Origin: Coffea arabica
Taxonomy: Eukaryota; Streptophyta; Magnoliopsida; Gentianales; Rubiaceae
Assembly (NCBI RefSeq): GCF_036785885.1
Contig: NC_092316.1
Coordinates: 49,299,001 to 49,363,000, forward strand
Reading direction: 5' to 3'
Length of the DNA stretch: 64,000 nt
The position numbers were made by a program, and so were the translations under genes. Below the pieces are notes generated by a model. The model made no database searches and had not been told where the DNA came from. It saw nothing but the letters and a program-made list of their open reading frames with translations. Positions within the stretch are counted from its first letter, which is position 1, and every line of letters begins with the position of its first letter. Below, piece after piece: positions 34,886-47,500 of this stretch.

Positions 34886-35522
34886 TATTGTCATTAACTA
34901 CGGGGAGAATTTGCAATATTTGAAGACTTACCAGGTCATACGCTTAACATTTTATAGCTATTTTTTTTTTTATAATCTTCTGTATACATTTTAACTAATT
35001 AACATCAAATTTTCTGGTAATCAGCTTTGCAAGTTGAAAATCAAATATTATTTCTACACTCAACATATTACATATGGGCTGGTTTTGCCATCTTAAAATA
35101 CTGATTTATTTTCCCCGAAAGTCATACATTCAACATTGCACAGCTATTTTTAATAAAATTTTCTGTGGGGTTCGTCAATTATACAGTATACAGTAACTAA
35201 AGGATCGAATAATGAGGGAATATTAGTTCAATGGTCAAGGATTTTAATTTAATATTTATATCTTTTCTCCTAATTTATGGGAAGGTTGTAAAAACTGGAA
35301 CATTTTGTTATGCCTGTGAGAGAGAGAGAGCGCGATGGTGTGTCGCCGGGTGTTTTGACCATTATTATATGTCAAATTACAAAAGCAAGTTCTTTGATGG
35401 AAATTGCAAGTATTGGAAATGAAAATAATAGATTTAGAACATTAATTATGTAGAACCATTTATCTGTGAGACCGATTAAGCTCAAAGTTTCTAAACAACA
35501 AGTACCTGAACCACGATATAAA
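34886..35522. other. Non-coding stretch
   Basis: No gene or repeat that can be supported; a short GAGAGAGAGAG run is near 35318. Confidence 0.45.
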
Positions 35523-36100
35523 AAGGACTAACTCTATTTTGTACTCTCAAATTTGTATTACTTTTTTCACTTTGTACCTTAACCTTCAATTCTAGACACT
35601 TTGCACCTTAACCCTAAATTTCGAAACACTTCGCATCCTAAACTCCAAAGTTTATGGCATTTAAGTCCAATCAATGATAATGTCAGTAAAATTAATAGCT
35701 TGATGAGGACCTGCAAATTAATGATAATTTGCCAAAAGTGGTCAAAAGGACCCAAAATATTGCAAATAGAATAAAACGATGCATTATCATTAATTTGTAT
35801 TGTCTTTTATTTTGTTAATATTATTAGTGATTTGGCTCATATAAATCCATGACAGTGTGTTGATATTGGTCAAAAATAGCCGAGAGATCATAATAAGAAC
35901 AAATGATATATTGCCATTAATTTATACCATCTTTTATCTTGTTACTTTTGCTAACGTTGCCATCGATTAGACCTAAATAGGACAAAGAGTATAAAGGGTC
36001 CAAATTGAGAGTTTAGGGCACAAAATGTTTAAAATTGAAATTTAGGATACAAAGTGAAAAAGTGATACAAGTTTAGAGGTGCAAAATAAAATTAATCCTT
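35523..36100. mobile_element. MITE with very long inverted repeats, 578 bp
   Basis: The left arm (AAGGACTAACTCTATTTTG…) and the inverted right arm (AAGGATTAATTTTATTTTG…) match imperfectly over roughly 180 bp, leaving a short centre. The flanks CGATATAAA and CCATATAAC agree at seven of nine bases, so a MULE-type 9-bp duplication is possible. Confidence 0.78.
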
Positions 36101-37438
36101 CCATATAACAATATTTGGACATCAAAAGCATATCCATTTTCTTCCTAAATTTAATTGTACGTGTTACATGACCATCATCAGCTATTCTAGCATTGGGGTC
36201 ATGGGTTACCAAATGCTTTTAATTCTTTAAAACATCAACTGGGTTCAACAAAATGAGAATAATTGGTAATGTAAAAATGACTTCTTTGATGTTGCATGCA
36301 AGTTACTTCGTGAATAAAAACTTTGAGATACATGTTACCTCATTTATTTATTAGATGTTATCAACCATATATATTCATGAACCTGTAAAATATAAAGACG
36401 TATCGATTAGATGTTATAAATCATATATATTCATGAACCTGTAAAATATAAAGACGTGTTGATTTTAAACGTGTAAAACATATATACGTGTCAACTTAAC
36501 ATGCCGAATCGTATAAACAGTTTGAACGAGACTGCGCTACAAGCAATCGGATTGCTACTCTTTTGACTTGTAACGCTTAATATAGCTTAGCTTCAAGCTA
36601 ATTAAAGTACCTAACTATTTCGCATGGTTTTTGCTAACTTTCTTTTTCCTCATTTTCTTGTGGTTGTGGTTTGGAACTTGGGGGATGTTTATGTAACATA
36701 TTGATTGGTGAATGATCAATATTCAACTATGGCCCTATTTTCCCCTTTTCTTTGGCTGATTGCACGAGTGACAAGCAAACCAGCAACTATGGCCCTATCC
36801 TCAATTAGTCCAGGGAAGAAAGATCACAATAATTGAAATATTGTAGTAGGACTCAGATACTGACTAAAATGATGAGCTCGTGTTTGGGTGTGCAAATATG
36901 AATATATAGTATTTGAAGGGCGTTGTCATACAGAATTTTAGTGTGGTCCCATGCTGAGAAATTAGCTTAGTACAATAACATAATTACATTAAATTGTATG
37001 GAGATAAGGGGTCCACGGCTGCGTCCTCAGTTCACCCCCACGACAATTTTTTAATTGCACAGAGAAAATGCACTGATTTTTTTACTTATATTTTAGGATG
37101 ATGTCATATTTTTGTGATGCAATCACTAAAAGACAAGATAACTGATTGAATTTTTCAAACGTAGGAAACAATTAGTTAAGACCCCAACTTGGTATCATAT
37201 ATGATATCATTAATTAATCACCAAAAAAAGTATGAACACAACAAAAAAAATAAAAATAAAAATCAGTATAGTTTTGAGATAATACATATGATATTTCTCA
37301 AATTGAAAATTTATACACACATCATAATAATTGTCTTCAAACAAGTATAGTAAAACTATAGGCCTAATTTTCCTACCTAATGTTTTCCTTTTTTTTTTTT
37401 TCTAATGCTTCTTCTTCCTAGCATACTTATTACACTTA
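36101..37438. other. Intergenic region downstream of the NAC gene
   Basis: No gene. A direct duplication of about 58 bp (ATATATTCATGAACCTGTAA…AAAGACGT) lies at 36356-36410 and 36411-36468. The rest is AT-rich. Confidence 0.5.
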
Positions 37439-37496
37439 CCCCCCCCCCCCCTTTTTTTTTTATCGCTCTCTCTATCTCTCTCTCTCTCTCTCTCTT
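37439..37496 (-). repeat. C13/T10 run and (CT)n microsatellite in the NAC 3' UTR
   Basis: On the plus strand this is C13 (37439-37451), T10 and then CTCTCTCT… to 37495. It starts four bases after the NAC stop codon. In the mRNA it reads as a GA repeat followed by an A run and a G13 run. Confidence 0.85.
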
Positions 37497-37499
37497 TTT

Positions 37500-38846
37500 T
37501 CAAGAGTACCAAAGACAATCAACAAGGCCTTGTGGCCCAACTGAAGTTGATGGTGGCTCCTGATCAACTGCTGATTTTCTTCCCATCTCAAGATTTGAGA
37601 CAACTGATGAAATTTCAGTGTTCATATCAGTGCTTATGCCTGTCTCCTGAGAGGCACTAACCCTCTCCTGCTGCTCAGTTTTGAAGCTCTGTTTCAACAT
37701 ATTCTGGCCACAGCTTTCAATCAAAGTCCTCAGAGCTGAGGTATCTTGCATTGGAATTGAGCCTGGAAATTGGTAATTCCCTTGAACAGGACCAAGCTGA
37801 GTCCAAGAAAATGCATTCGAGAAAGGCCCTCTTGAGAAAACATCCAGGGGATTGGAAGTAGAAGGTGCAAAAGCAGGATTGCTGAAATAACTCAGCAGCA
37901 TATCTTCCTGCAGGCTCTTGTTCTGGGCAGAAGAAAAGGGGCTGGAGAAGCAGTGCACGTGGCCAGATTCCGGCCAGCTGGTGGGCTTTGATGAAGCTCC
38001 ATTGTAGGTTGGAGAATCCATCAATGGTGGCAGCAGAGAAGGAGCAAATTCGGTTTCAATAGAATTGGACCTCAGGAGTCCTGATATATGGATTTTCTTC
38101 CCACCAGCAGTTTTCTGGAACACCCTGCAGATTACCCACTCATTCTGCACAATTATCCAACAAAAATCGATCCTTTCTGTTCAGTACAAAATCTTTTAAA
38201 TAATGGGGCAAATATTCAAGCATCTTGAAAAGGAAGAGAGGAAGAAAAAGCAGGGGAAAACAGAGGAAAAAGAAACCAGATTGAAGTTGCTGACCTTTGC
38301 TGTTTTGGGCAGATTTTGAAGAGAGAATTTGCCCTCTAATCTGAACTCATGGGTGACCCAATTGGTCTTCTCTCCTTTTGGAGCTCTTCCCTTGTAGAAA
38401 ACAAGGGTTTTCTTCATTCCAACAAGGGATTTTCCACGGAAAATTTCCTTGTCTTTTCCGGTGGCTTTCCAGTATCCTTTTGCAGTAGCCCTGTTGGTCC
38501 TCAATCCCGTAGGATATTTCTTATCCCTCACACCAAAAAAGTACCACTCTTTTTCCCCCATTTTCGCCTTCCCTGCACAAAACATCAACAAATCCATTGG
38601 AAAAAGATCTTATCTTTGAAGACAAAGAAAAGCGAAAAAATTGTTCAACTTACAGGGCAAATCCCAAGGTTCAACCTTGTTCATATCCACTTCACCAATG
38701 GCTATCGCTGAGAAGCTGTTATCAACAACTTTTTTGGACAAATAATGAGTGATCAGCTCTTCATCAGTGGGATGAAATCGGAAGCCCGGAGGCAGGTCCA
38801 GCTGATGATCATCCCCATTAACAAGAACAGAATAGTTTTCCATCAT
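37500..38846 (-). CDS. NAC domain transcription factor, NAC100/ORE1/CUC-like (miR164 target clade)
   Basis: Three exons give 371 aa: 38846-38654, 38572-38295 and 38144-37500, all with GT-AG introns at the two positions conserved in NAC genes. The NAC domain covers residues about 17-165. Subdomain A is [19 protein letters not shown], and the rest includes [60 protein letters not shown] and ending [11 protein letters not shown]. The first exon junction restores the tryptophan of DLPW. NAC proteins are nuclear and bind DNA as dimers; this clade controls organ boundaries, ageing and cell size. The C-terminal activation region is of the Arabidopsis NAC100/NAC080 kind, with the closing [19 protein letters not shown] block. 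Residues HVHCFSS are encoded by a miR164-like site. The start is the first of two ATGs (MMEN). The exact orthologue (NAC100, NAC080 or ORE1) is not settled. Confidence 0.95.
37943..37963 (-). promoter_or_regulatory. miR164-like target site in the NAC mRNA
   Basis: The plus strand here matches mature miR164 at positions 1-11 and 13-19. It differs at position 12 and at the last two positions. The site is in the last exon, just after the NAC domain, where all miR164-regulated NAC genes carry it, and it encodes HVHCFS (others have H/Y-V-x-CFS). Pairing across the seed and the cleavage position (10/11) is intact, so slicing is expected, perhaps weakened by the central mismatch. Confidence 0.85.
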
Positions 38847-38977
38847 CCCCTAAACCTGAGTTTTGAACCAAGAAAAGAATATGATTTTCTCTGTTTTCAG
38901 CCTCAGATTCTACGCCTAATCCACCAGCACCTTGAAATCTCAAATGGGTTCTGGCCAAACAGCTTCAACTTTGTTAA

Positions 38978-38985
38978 CTTATATA
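38978..38985 (-). promoter_or_regulatory. Possible TATA box of the NAC gene
   Basis: TATATAAG on the minus strand lies about 132 bp before the ATG, which would give a leader of roughly 100 nt. Another AT-rich candidate lies about 280-380 bp upstream, so the choice is uncertain. Confidence 0.35.
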
Positions 38986-39059
38986 CACAAGCAAGAAGAG
39001 GAAGAAAGCTACAGGAAAGTCAGAAAGAAGTGAAAAAGATAGAAAAAAGATGAAGAGGA

Positions 39060-42000
39060 GCCATGAAACAGACCTGAAAGTTTGATAGAAAGTGTTAAGA
39101 AAAAAAAAAGGCAGAGTGAAGAGAAGAAGGCAATAAATACTGCTATTTGAGGGGATGGGGATAGAAAGAAACGTGATTTCTAAGGAACTGAAGAGGTTGT
39201 TTTGGCCCTCTCTTATTTATGCTGCTATAAATCTGTCCTCCTTTAAAATTTTGACCAAATACAGGTCATTTCCATAAAGCCATTGCACCCAATCCCCATG
39301 CATGTAATACAACAGTGGTAATAAGAATTTGTCAACAGTTTGGTATTGCGTTCAAATCTTAAATTAAATACAGCCTTAATCAAAGAATTTGAACAGTTGA
39401 ACAGGGGCTTTTTTGTTGATTAGTTCAAGGACCAAAGGCTTGACAAGGTTACTTTCGTGGTTGTTTCAACCGTATACCAGAACCGGCCAATATGCATCCA
39501 TATATACGTTTTCAAGCACAATTAATTATGCTTTTAACATAACTAATACATTCCATCCATGACTCATATAGAGGGATTAGATGTAAAAAGAATAAACCAG
39601 CGTCAGCCACTAGGCACGCTTCTTTTTCTCATCTGAGAACTGGGATTTCATTCTAAACGCTTTTTTTCCCCTAATGGTAAATTTTACTGGGATTAATCTT
39701 TTGTACACTGACAATATATACACTATCACCATTGGATGCATGATAACTCATCTGAATTTAAATTTAAAATCCCAAATTTGTTAATGTGTCATGCATCCAA
39801 CCGTAATAGTATATACACTGTTAGTGTATATAAGATTTACTCATTTTACTGACATAAAAAAATTTAAAAAAAAAAGAAGAAAAGAAAGAAAAACATGGTG
39901 AAGTTAGCTTTCTTTCATATTGAAAAACAGAAATCTTACCATTATTTGAAAACAGCTGTCTGCATGAATACAAAGAAGAATACAGAAAGTTAACATCAGG
40001 TACCTAATATTAGCTTAAATCCCATTTGTTTTTAAGTGACAATGACCATTTTAAGCCCAAACTGCTTTTCAATTTGACAAGAGAAAAGGAATTAAGAGGC
40101 TGAAAGGCTAAATAGTGGCATGGTACTAGCATTCTTGTTCTCTCATCTTGGACACCTGTATCTCAAAAATAGTGTTGTGCAGAGGAAATGTCAATATCTT
40201 TGTGATATTCAAGGCCTTTTTATATGATAGTGATCCCAGATATGAATCTGTTTTTAGCTGACCACTTTTCTACTACTGTTGTGATCATTATTAGTAAGTC
40301 ATCTAAGAATTCTCAAAGTGTATTGTACCGTGATGGAAACTTTCATCTATGTTGATGGCAGTCACTCATTGCTGTAAATCTGATAAGATATGTGTGATCT
40401 CTATGTATTTATTTGAAAGCAATGTTCTCGTGCAAATTAGGAGTAATGTACATTGCAGATACATTGCAGATGGCTGCTTTTTATGAAAAACCTGTTTCAG
40501 CTCTTAATTATTCACCAATATTATGTCAATCTTTTTGGAAGAAGCAGGAAAAAAAAAAAAGATTTTTAAGTTGTCAAGGGATTTTGTAATGATTAATAAT
40601 TTATGTTGATTGATAAACATACAAGTGGCATGCATTATGACAACAACAAAAAAATAGAAAATAAAAATGAACCGGAGTCAATCAATACATCTTCTTGATC
40701 ATGTCAAACTTCTAGATGAGCATTTGGAACGTACAAGTCTTCTTGCGTAGAGTACAAGTGCTTTAAAACAGGTATTGATGTAAAGAAGATCATGGAATAT
40801 GCTGTTAGTGACAGATTAAGCACACTAGTGATTAGTGGCCAAACTAAAGAAGAGGGCTGGGCAATACATTCCTAACAACAGAACAAAACACCTTAATCAG
40901 ACTCTCTTACATCCTTTAGACAAGAAAGATTCCTAAATCTTTGACACTAATGTGATGAAGAAGTACCATTATTTAGCCTGTGTTGTTGGAACTTGGAACC
41001 AACCTTCACAAAATGCCTCTTTTCTTTTAATTTATTTATGTGTAGCTTTGCATAATTGAGTAGATCTAAGTTCCCAATTGAATCATTAAGTAGGCCATGA
41101 TGAATACACAGTAAAATGAAAGCTACTTCTATTTTATGAGCTTGTGGAATTTTTGGCACCTTTGGAAGTTAGGATATGGTTTTTGACTCTTATTAGCAAG
41201 TCCAGCTAGAGACAGAGCAGGCGTGAGAGGTGACTTTTATAATAAAGAAATAGTCCCAACTGTTTTATAAAAAAGGATGGGAAACGGATGATAATCTGTG
41301 TAGATTTTGTAATGAGTATTATTATTATGGTCCACGAAGGAAGGGCTTACCCTCATTTGGTATTTATCTTCTTGTACTTTCTGTGACAGCACAAGTCTGA
41401 AATAAGTGGAGGAATTTGGGGCAGGACGAAGAAATTGTTTTTAATTAGTTTTGTTGTACGGAATGAAGACTTTTCTTTTCTTTTTTTTTTGGAAATGAAA
41501 TGAATCAAGACTTGAAATCAGAAGGAATTTGGGGCAGAAGGCCACAGAGGTCTCAAATTAAGTGCGTTTTAGAGACTAAAATTATGAAATCCGAAGGCAT
41601 TTGAGGTGGACACGGTTGCACGGACGACATATTCTAATTATCTGTGAACACGAGTTGGTTAAATTAGTAAGAACAGATCATTTTTTTTTTTATAAAAAGT
41701 CGTGTGTTCGAATCCCGTTACTAATATGAGAATTATACTAGCAGGCGATCTATAAAAAGAGCCCTTATAAGCAACAATTTATGATTTTCGAAATGTGCTA
41801 TAATCCGTATTAGTGATATGAGTCGAATCACCCAAACTTTTTCCTATATATATATAAAAAAAAAAAAAAAGATTCTAAATAATGGGTGATCACTGATCAT
41901 CATGGTGACAAGTTGTAATTCATCACAAATAATTTGTACGATTTTGTTTTACATGTGTAGAAAACTGAACTAATCCTAACAAAAAATCCATATCTTTTGT

Positions 42001-43327
42001 GTTAATTGAGATTTGGCCTGGTTAGTCAAATTTGACCCCATTAACAACCACCAATGGTTGGCTATGAAAGTGAAGAGACAGTTTTGAGCTATCCATTTCT
42101 TATCCTTTCTTTTTCTTTAGTATTTCATTTTTGTTCAGGCGCTGTTAATTGGAAAATCATACCATGGTCGATGACTTCAGCAACTAAAATTGCTCCCCGG
42201 GATGCAGCTAATACTTGTGGTAAAGAACTATTATCATAAACAGGAATACAATATTAACTATTATCAAATGTACAGGTGCCATTAGTTAACAAATTCTTAA
42301 GTAGGAGTTATGGTATTATAGATAAGGGGTGAACAAAGACTATGTCTTGATGGAGGATCTGACTAGTCGGCCATAGCCTGATCACTTGATATCATCATAT
42401 AATGGTGTACAAGCTCTAGTTTGAAAAAGAGATTAAAAAAAGAAGAGAGAGAGATTAGAAAAGGTTGCCTTTGCTTTCTATGTTGTCAGAGACAAAATAA
42501 ATATTCAGTCCTAGGGATCTTCAGAGCCATCTACCCTCCCTTCAGGCCTTAATACTTTAATCATGTTTTAGCCTTGTTTGGATCGTAATTTTTCACAGAA
42601 AAATTTTTATGCGTTTTGTTAATACATTTTTCAATTACTTTTTTATCTCATATACATCAAATCGTTACAGTATATATATATATATACAAAAACTCCTAAA
42701 ATAAGCAATCCAAAATATGTATACCACTTGCATAGCATGTAAATAATGCGTATCTACAAATACTTTTTTTTCAATTTTTTTATAAGTGCGAGGGTTGAGT
42801 TGGGTGGTTACAATTGTAATTTAGAGTTAGTATCGAACATAGAGATTAAATCAAGTATGTCAAAATACTTAGATGTAAATTAGAAAGTATCATTTCACGT
42901 CCCCTCCATCATTTCTGAGAACTCTTTAATTTGCATGACTTGGTGAAAAAAATGTCAAACACACACATTGGGTGCTAACTTCAATGATTAGAAAGGAAAG
43001 TAAAAAATCCAATCAAACTCAATCCAAAGTTGAAATTAATTTTTCTTTATTGATAAAGAAAAGGATTCACATCCATTGACATATGAATAGACTAGAAACA
43101 CGAAAATAATCCTTCAAGCTTAGACTTTTACTCTCTTCTCTTGGAGCTTCTACTCCTATTACTTCTAAGCACTAGCCTCATTGGCCAAGCCTCAAATCTA
43201 AGGCCAAAAAATGTGTCAATTAGCAATGCCATACCAAACCCTGTGGGCACATTTCTTGCTATTCTATACATCTTTCAGAGAAATCGCGTCAAGAAAGTGA
43301 ACTTGACAGGATACATGTATAACATCG
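39060..43327. other. Intergenic region upstream of the NAC gene
   Basis: No gene is supported. It holds a MITE-like copy at 39689-39842, a dispersed-core copy near 42590-42670, a (TA) run near 42671-42688 and several poly-A/T tracts. Near 41708 a GTTCGAATCCC phrase resembles a pol III B box but has no tRNA fold around it. Confidence 0.5.
39689..39842. mobile_element. Small MITE, copy 1 of a three-copy family
   Basis: The left end GGATTAATCTTTTGTACACT, followed by CACTATCACCATTGGATG, is mirrored on the right by CATCCAACCGTAATAG…ACACTGTTAGTGTATA. Related copies are at 46637-46769 and 50545-50662. Confidence 0.7.
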
Positions 43328-43533
43328 CTGTAGATGTTCTGAACCGAATTTCGAATGAAAAGAACAAAAAAACTATCGATTCAAAATTTTGGGTTGGCAA
43401 AAGTCTTTGCTTCTTTAATGCAAAATCACTGTAGATCTTCTGAACCGAATTTGGAATGAAAACAACAAACAAAAACTATCAATTCAAAATTTTGGGTTTG
43501 CAAAAGTCTTTGCTTCTTTAATGCAAAATCACT
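43328..43533 (+). repeat. Tandem duplication of about 103 bp
   Basis: Two adjacent copies share TCTGAACCGAATTT, TTCAAAATTTTGGGTT and AAAGTCTTTGCTTCTTTAAT, ending CAAAATCACTGT. The first copy begins at about 43328 and the second at about 43431. Confidence 0.85.
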
Positions 43534-44106
43534 GTCACGGTGTGATATATAGTTAGATCCTAAAAAGGGTAAAGAGAAAAACAGAAATTAGGAATGATGC
43601 ATGTTCTGAAACATTTAGGCATGGTGCATGATTTCCAATTTTGGTAGTTTGGTAACTTGTCCAAAATTAGGGTGGCATGAAGGGGATAAAGTTTATGAAT
43701 GAGGAAAACAGGACCGAAAGAGAGCTTACTATTAACGTGTCAAATGTTAAAGCTAGTCTTTAATTTACTTTGTTCATATTTTATGTATTTGCCGATAATA
43801 AATGTCAGGAAAATTCTTTGTGAACTTGTGAAAAATCCGCATTTTAAAACTTTGCGTAATTAATCTCCTTTTTTTTCTTTTTTTTTTTATCCTTCCTCCC
43901 TCCCCTGCCCACTCACAAACTGTCTAGATTCATAATTCAAAATCTGGCAGTGTGAAAAATTCTAAAAACCCTCCCCTGATCAACTCTAGTGGTTCAATTA
44001 ATCTTTTTTTTGCCTAGTTAACTCAACTAAATTGTGAGGGGTTAATAAATCGGGTTTTCAAGAGACCACTAACACAGAAACATGTTTACTTGGGATTTGA
44101 AACATA
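43534..44106. other. Non-coding stretch
   Basis: No gene. It has a poly-T/pyrimidine run at 43868-43905. Confidence 0.45.
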
Positions 44107-44567
44107 GTTTGGCAAATGAGTTTTTTTAGTGTTTGCCCAAAGTTTTACTATAACTTACTTTAGGAGTTGTAGAAAAAAATTTTAAGATAGAAAATTTTTT
44201 TACTTTTTTTCTTTCTCTTTCTTTTTTCTTTTCTTTTCTCCTTCTTCTTCTCCCTTCCCCTTGCACCTCTCCTTCCCACTCCTCGGTTGCGTGACCAAAG
44301 GAGGGAGAGGGAGAAGAGGGAAAAAAAATGCTTCTCTCTGCCAGCATCGAAAGATGTGCCGGCCAGTGGTGGCCGATGGCCGAGGTGGTGGGGGGTTGAA
44401 GTGGGGGAGAAAGAAGAAGAACGGAAGAAGGGAAATTTTTTTTGTATATTTTTGGATATTTTAAAGTGTGTAATTTAAAAATTTTGAGAATTTTTTTAAA
44501 ATTAGTGTGTAATTTTTTGTTAAAAAAAGGTAGGAGACAAACTTGAACAAAGACTCATTTGCCAAAC
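44107..44567. mobile_element. Probable MITE with GTTTGGCAAATGAG ends
   Basis: GTTTGGCAAATGAG at 44107 is exactly inverted at 44554-44567. The interior is purine/pyrimidine-rich with a GC-rich centre. A 30-bp direct repeat (ACCACTAACAYAGAAAYATG) flanks it more widely at about 44065 and 44649. No exact short target duplication was found. Confidence 0.6.
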
Positions 44568-47500
44568 AAGCCAATAGGGTAATCGTGGACATGAATGAGT
44601 TGCTTGCAAAATCAAACCGCTAATAGTAAAAAACTCGTTTTCAAAAACCACTAACATAGAAATATGTTCCACTTTGGATAGTATGTGGGACAAAACCAAT
44701 TGACCAAAGTTCAATTCCATTTGAAACAGAAAGATGAAGAAAGAATTGTAAACTCAAGCTTAATTGTTGGTGTTTTAAAGCAATATTTTTTGCATTAAAG
44801 TTTTGTATTTTTTGGTAAAACACAATAATTCACATGCTTAAATCATTGAGATGATGATTCGTGTCCACAACAAAGAGAAATCTGAAAATAATCTTGAAAC
44901 ACTAGAGAACAAAGTTAATCCCTATCATAACAAAGGCACAAAGGATCAAATCTTTAAACCTAAAGCAGCTTTTAGGTTTAGTTAATTTATGATACTCATA
45001 GAATTATTGCAATTTACGCATACAAACAAATTCTCCATAACTATCAAAAAGATTAGGACACGAATGAAAGGAAGTTTTTTCAAACGTAGATGTCTCATTC
45101 TGCTCATTTGCACACCTACTTTCTTGCTAAATACAATGAACAGATTTTCTATTTACTGCATGGAAATTTGTCTCAACCTCTGAGGAAAGAAAATCAAATA
45201 ATAGGTGGGACGCGTGTCAGCTTTAGCCCATAAAGGAATTTTGTTCCTCTCCGTAATTCTCTCTGAACCAAAAAATCCACTGCCCCCATTGATCTAAATA
45301 GTCAACGAGCATATCTGCCACCTAAGTTTTCCATATGAAGAAATTGACATTGCCACGGATAATTATAAATCGCTTACCAAAAACCCTTCCACTTGGCAAT
45401 CTTCCGTTAAACTACTATTTTGGTTAAGCTGATTAACTAAACTTAGGGTTAAGTTAATTAACCCAAGAGTTGACCATTAAACCCTGTATTAAGCTCCGTG
45501 GGGCTTGCTTCATTGGTTCCAACATGCACCATGAAAAGGGACAGATCCACTTGGCACGGTACCGTTGGTCGAAAAGCCGAAGATTAAGGTGGGAGGAATA
45601 ATTACCGAGTTTTTAAAGACTCGGATTAGGCACAACTGCACGGGTCAGCACACCAAGATTAGTTTTTGAATTACTTTAAGACTTCTTGCAAATCTTCAAA
45701 AAGCACTACTTTCTTTAAATCTTTTGGAGACTGACATTTCATTTAACGCAGTGCCTAACTTGCAATTATTTTGCTGTTGATTTTTTATTCTAGAATTTCT
45801 TTTGTCGAAGTCGTTGTGGTTAAGCCATATATATATGTCCATATTATAGATCACCTTGAGGCGGTGTAAGGACCAAATTGCACCTCAAAAGTGTAAGAAT
45901 TTTGGCATAATCAAATAGGTGCATGGTACAACAACATATGGCTTAATCATTAATGAAGCCAAATGCTGAAGCTCTTTTTCTTTGTGTGGATGGAGAACCA
46001 CCATCCACTTTCTCATTCTCTCAAGTTGTTTAAACTTTGACTTGAGATCATTGGATCACAGAAGCTTCTCTGTTGTTGAGGATGTCTTTCTTTTTGGCTC
46101 TTGCTTAAGCTCTCTGTTTGGTTGAATTAATTACTTGACCCTTTTTGATTGATGGATACTTGCTTTTTGAACAGAGAAAAAAGAAAAAGAGTCTGGCCTG
46201 ATGGGGAAACTTAAATCTATCAGCAAACAAGATCTTACATTATTGGATAAATCTTCACATATTATATATTTAAGTTACTTTGATTAAAGATTTTTTTTTT
46301 TTTTTGGTTTTCCTTATCTCGACTCCTGCACTGAAAGGTAGCATCTAAACATATTTTTTGCTGCACCTTGAGTTTTCTTTCATGCACGCCTATATTGATA
46401 GTCAGATAAATCCACTGAAGAAATGCAAGATGAGCTTAACAAAAATTATGATTTTTTCTTCTTTTTTTTTTTGGCTGATTGCTGTGTTTTACTACAGTAT
46501 CATTTAAGATAATTCATAAATTGCCCTTGAGATGGTTGCCAATCTCATTTAGCACCACTGTCATTTTGCAAAAAGACTACAATAACCTTCACAAAATACT
46601 TTGACTTTTATGATGAAAAGAGGCTTAAAAGGTAACGATTAATTTTTTCTACACTGACAGTATACTGTCAGCGTTGGATGAATGACAATTATGCAAAATT
46701 TGAATTTGAAATTCAATTTGTATGCACATATCATGAATCAAACGGTAATAGTGTATATAAGATTTACTCAAAAGGAAGAGGAATTATCATTCTCACAATC
46801 TGCTTTCACTTTTTGCCAACCCTCCCTCATCTTCTCCTTGTGCCACAGTGTGAGCTTTAATTTGGTAAAATGTATCAAGACTGTTTTTTTATTACTCTGC
46901 AAAGCTTTGACTCTTTTTTGGGTTGGAAATTAAAGAAGGGCAGTTTAGTATATACACTGGTGATTTTTCTGCTTACTTCACCAAACATTATTACGAAAAC
47001 AAAAAAAAAACATTTTTAGGAGAAGTAAAGTGTAATATTTAAGATCTTGTGGACTGCACATTGAAATTATCAAAATGTGTTTCTGAAATTGTCCTTATAG
47101 TTAATGGTCTGCAGAATGCTTAACATTGCATGTGTAAACATGAATAATTGAGCATGATCTACAACGTTCTACAACACAAATCAGCAAACAAGAAGGTGCA
47201 GTACTACTAATTAATCCATTTCAGACTTAATACTGTTGATTAAGGAGTCAATGCTCCCCATTGTACTACAAAAGAGTATTTTATGTGTTTACATTATTAC
47301 CATTCTAGTCCTTTCTTTCCAAGAATAGTAGGTATTGATCTTATATAATTGAAGAAGCTATTGCGTACAATTGTTGTCATTTTTGTCGTAAATTTACAAT
47401 TGAATGTGCAAATTAAAAATTTTGAATTTTGTCATGGAATAGTTTTTTTTTTTTTTTGAACTCTTGGTTAAAATAAATTAGAAAACATTTTTTTTGTCCT

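Noticed and set aside
38349..38711. 120-codon plus-strand open frame over the NAC exons
   Set aside because: It is antisense to the well-supported NAC exons 1-2 and has no homology of its own.
41640..41760. GTTCGAATCCC phrase resembling a tRNA or SINE B box
   Set aside because: No tRNA cloverleaf, A box or acceptor stem could be found around it; a degenerate SINE cannot be shown.
43141..43434. 97-codon open frame starting with a leucine run like a signal peptide
   Set aside because: Its second half lies in a 103-bp tandem duplication and it has no recognisable family; the leucine run alone is not enough.
44126..44478. Several overlapping open frames rich in K, R and E or in F and S
   Set aside because: They come from purine/pyrimidine-rich low-complexity sequence inside a probable MITE.
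46678..46933. Two overlapping open frames of 60-83 codons
   Set aside because: They overlap a MITE copy and show no conserved text.
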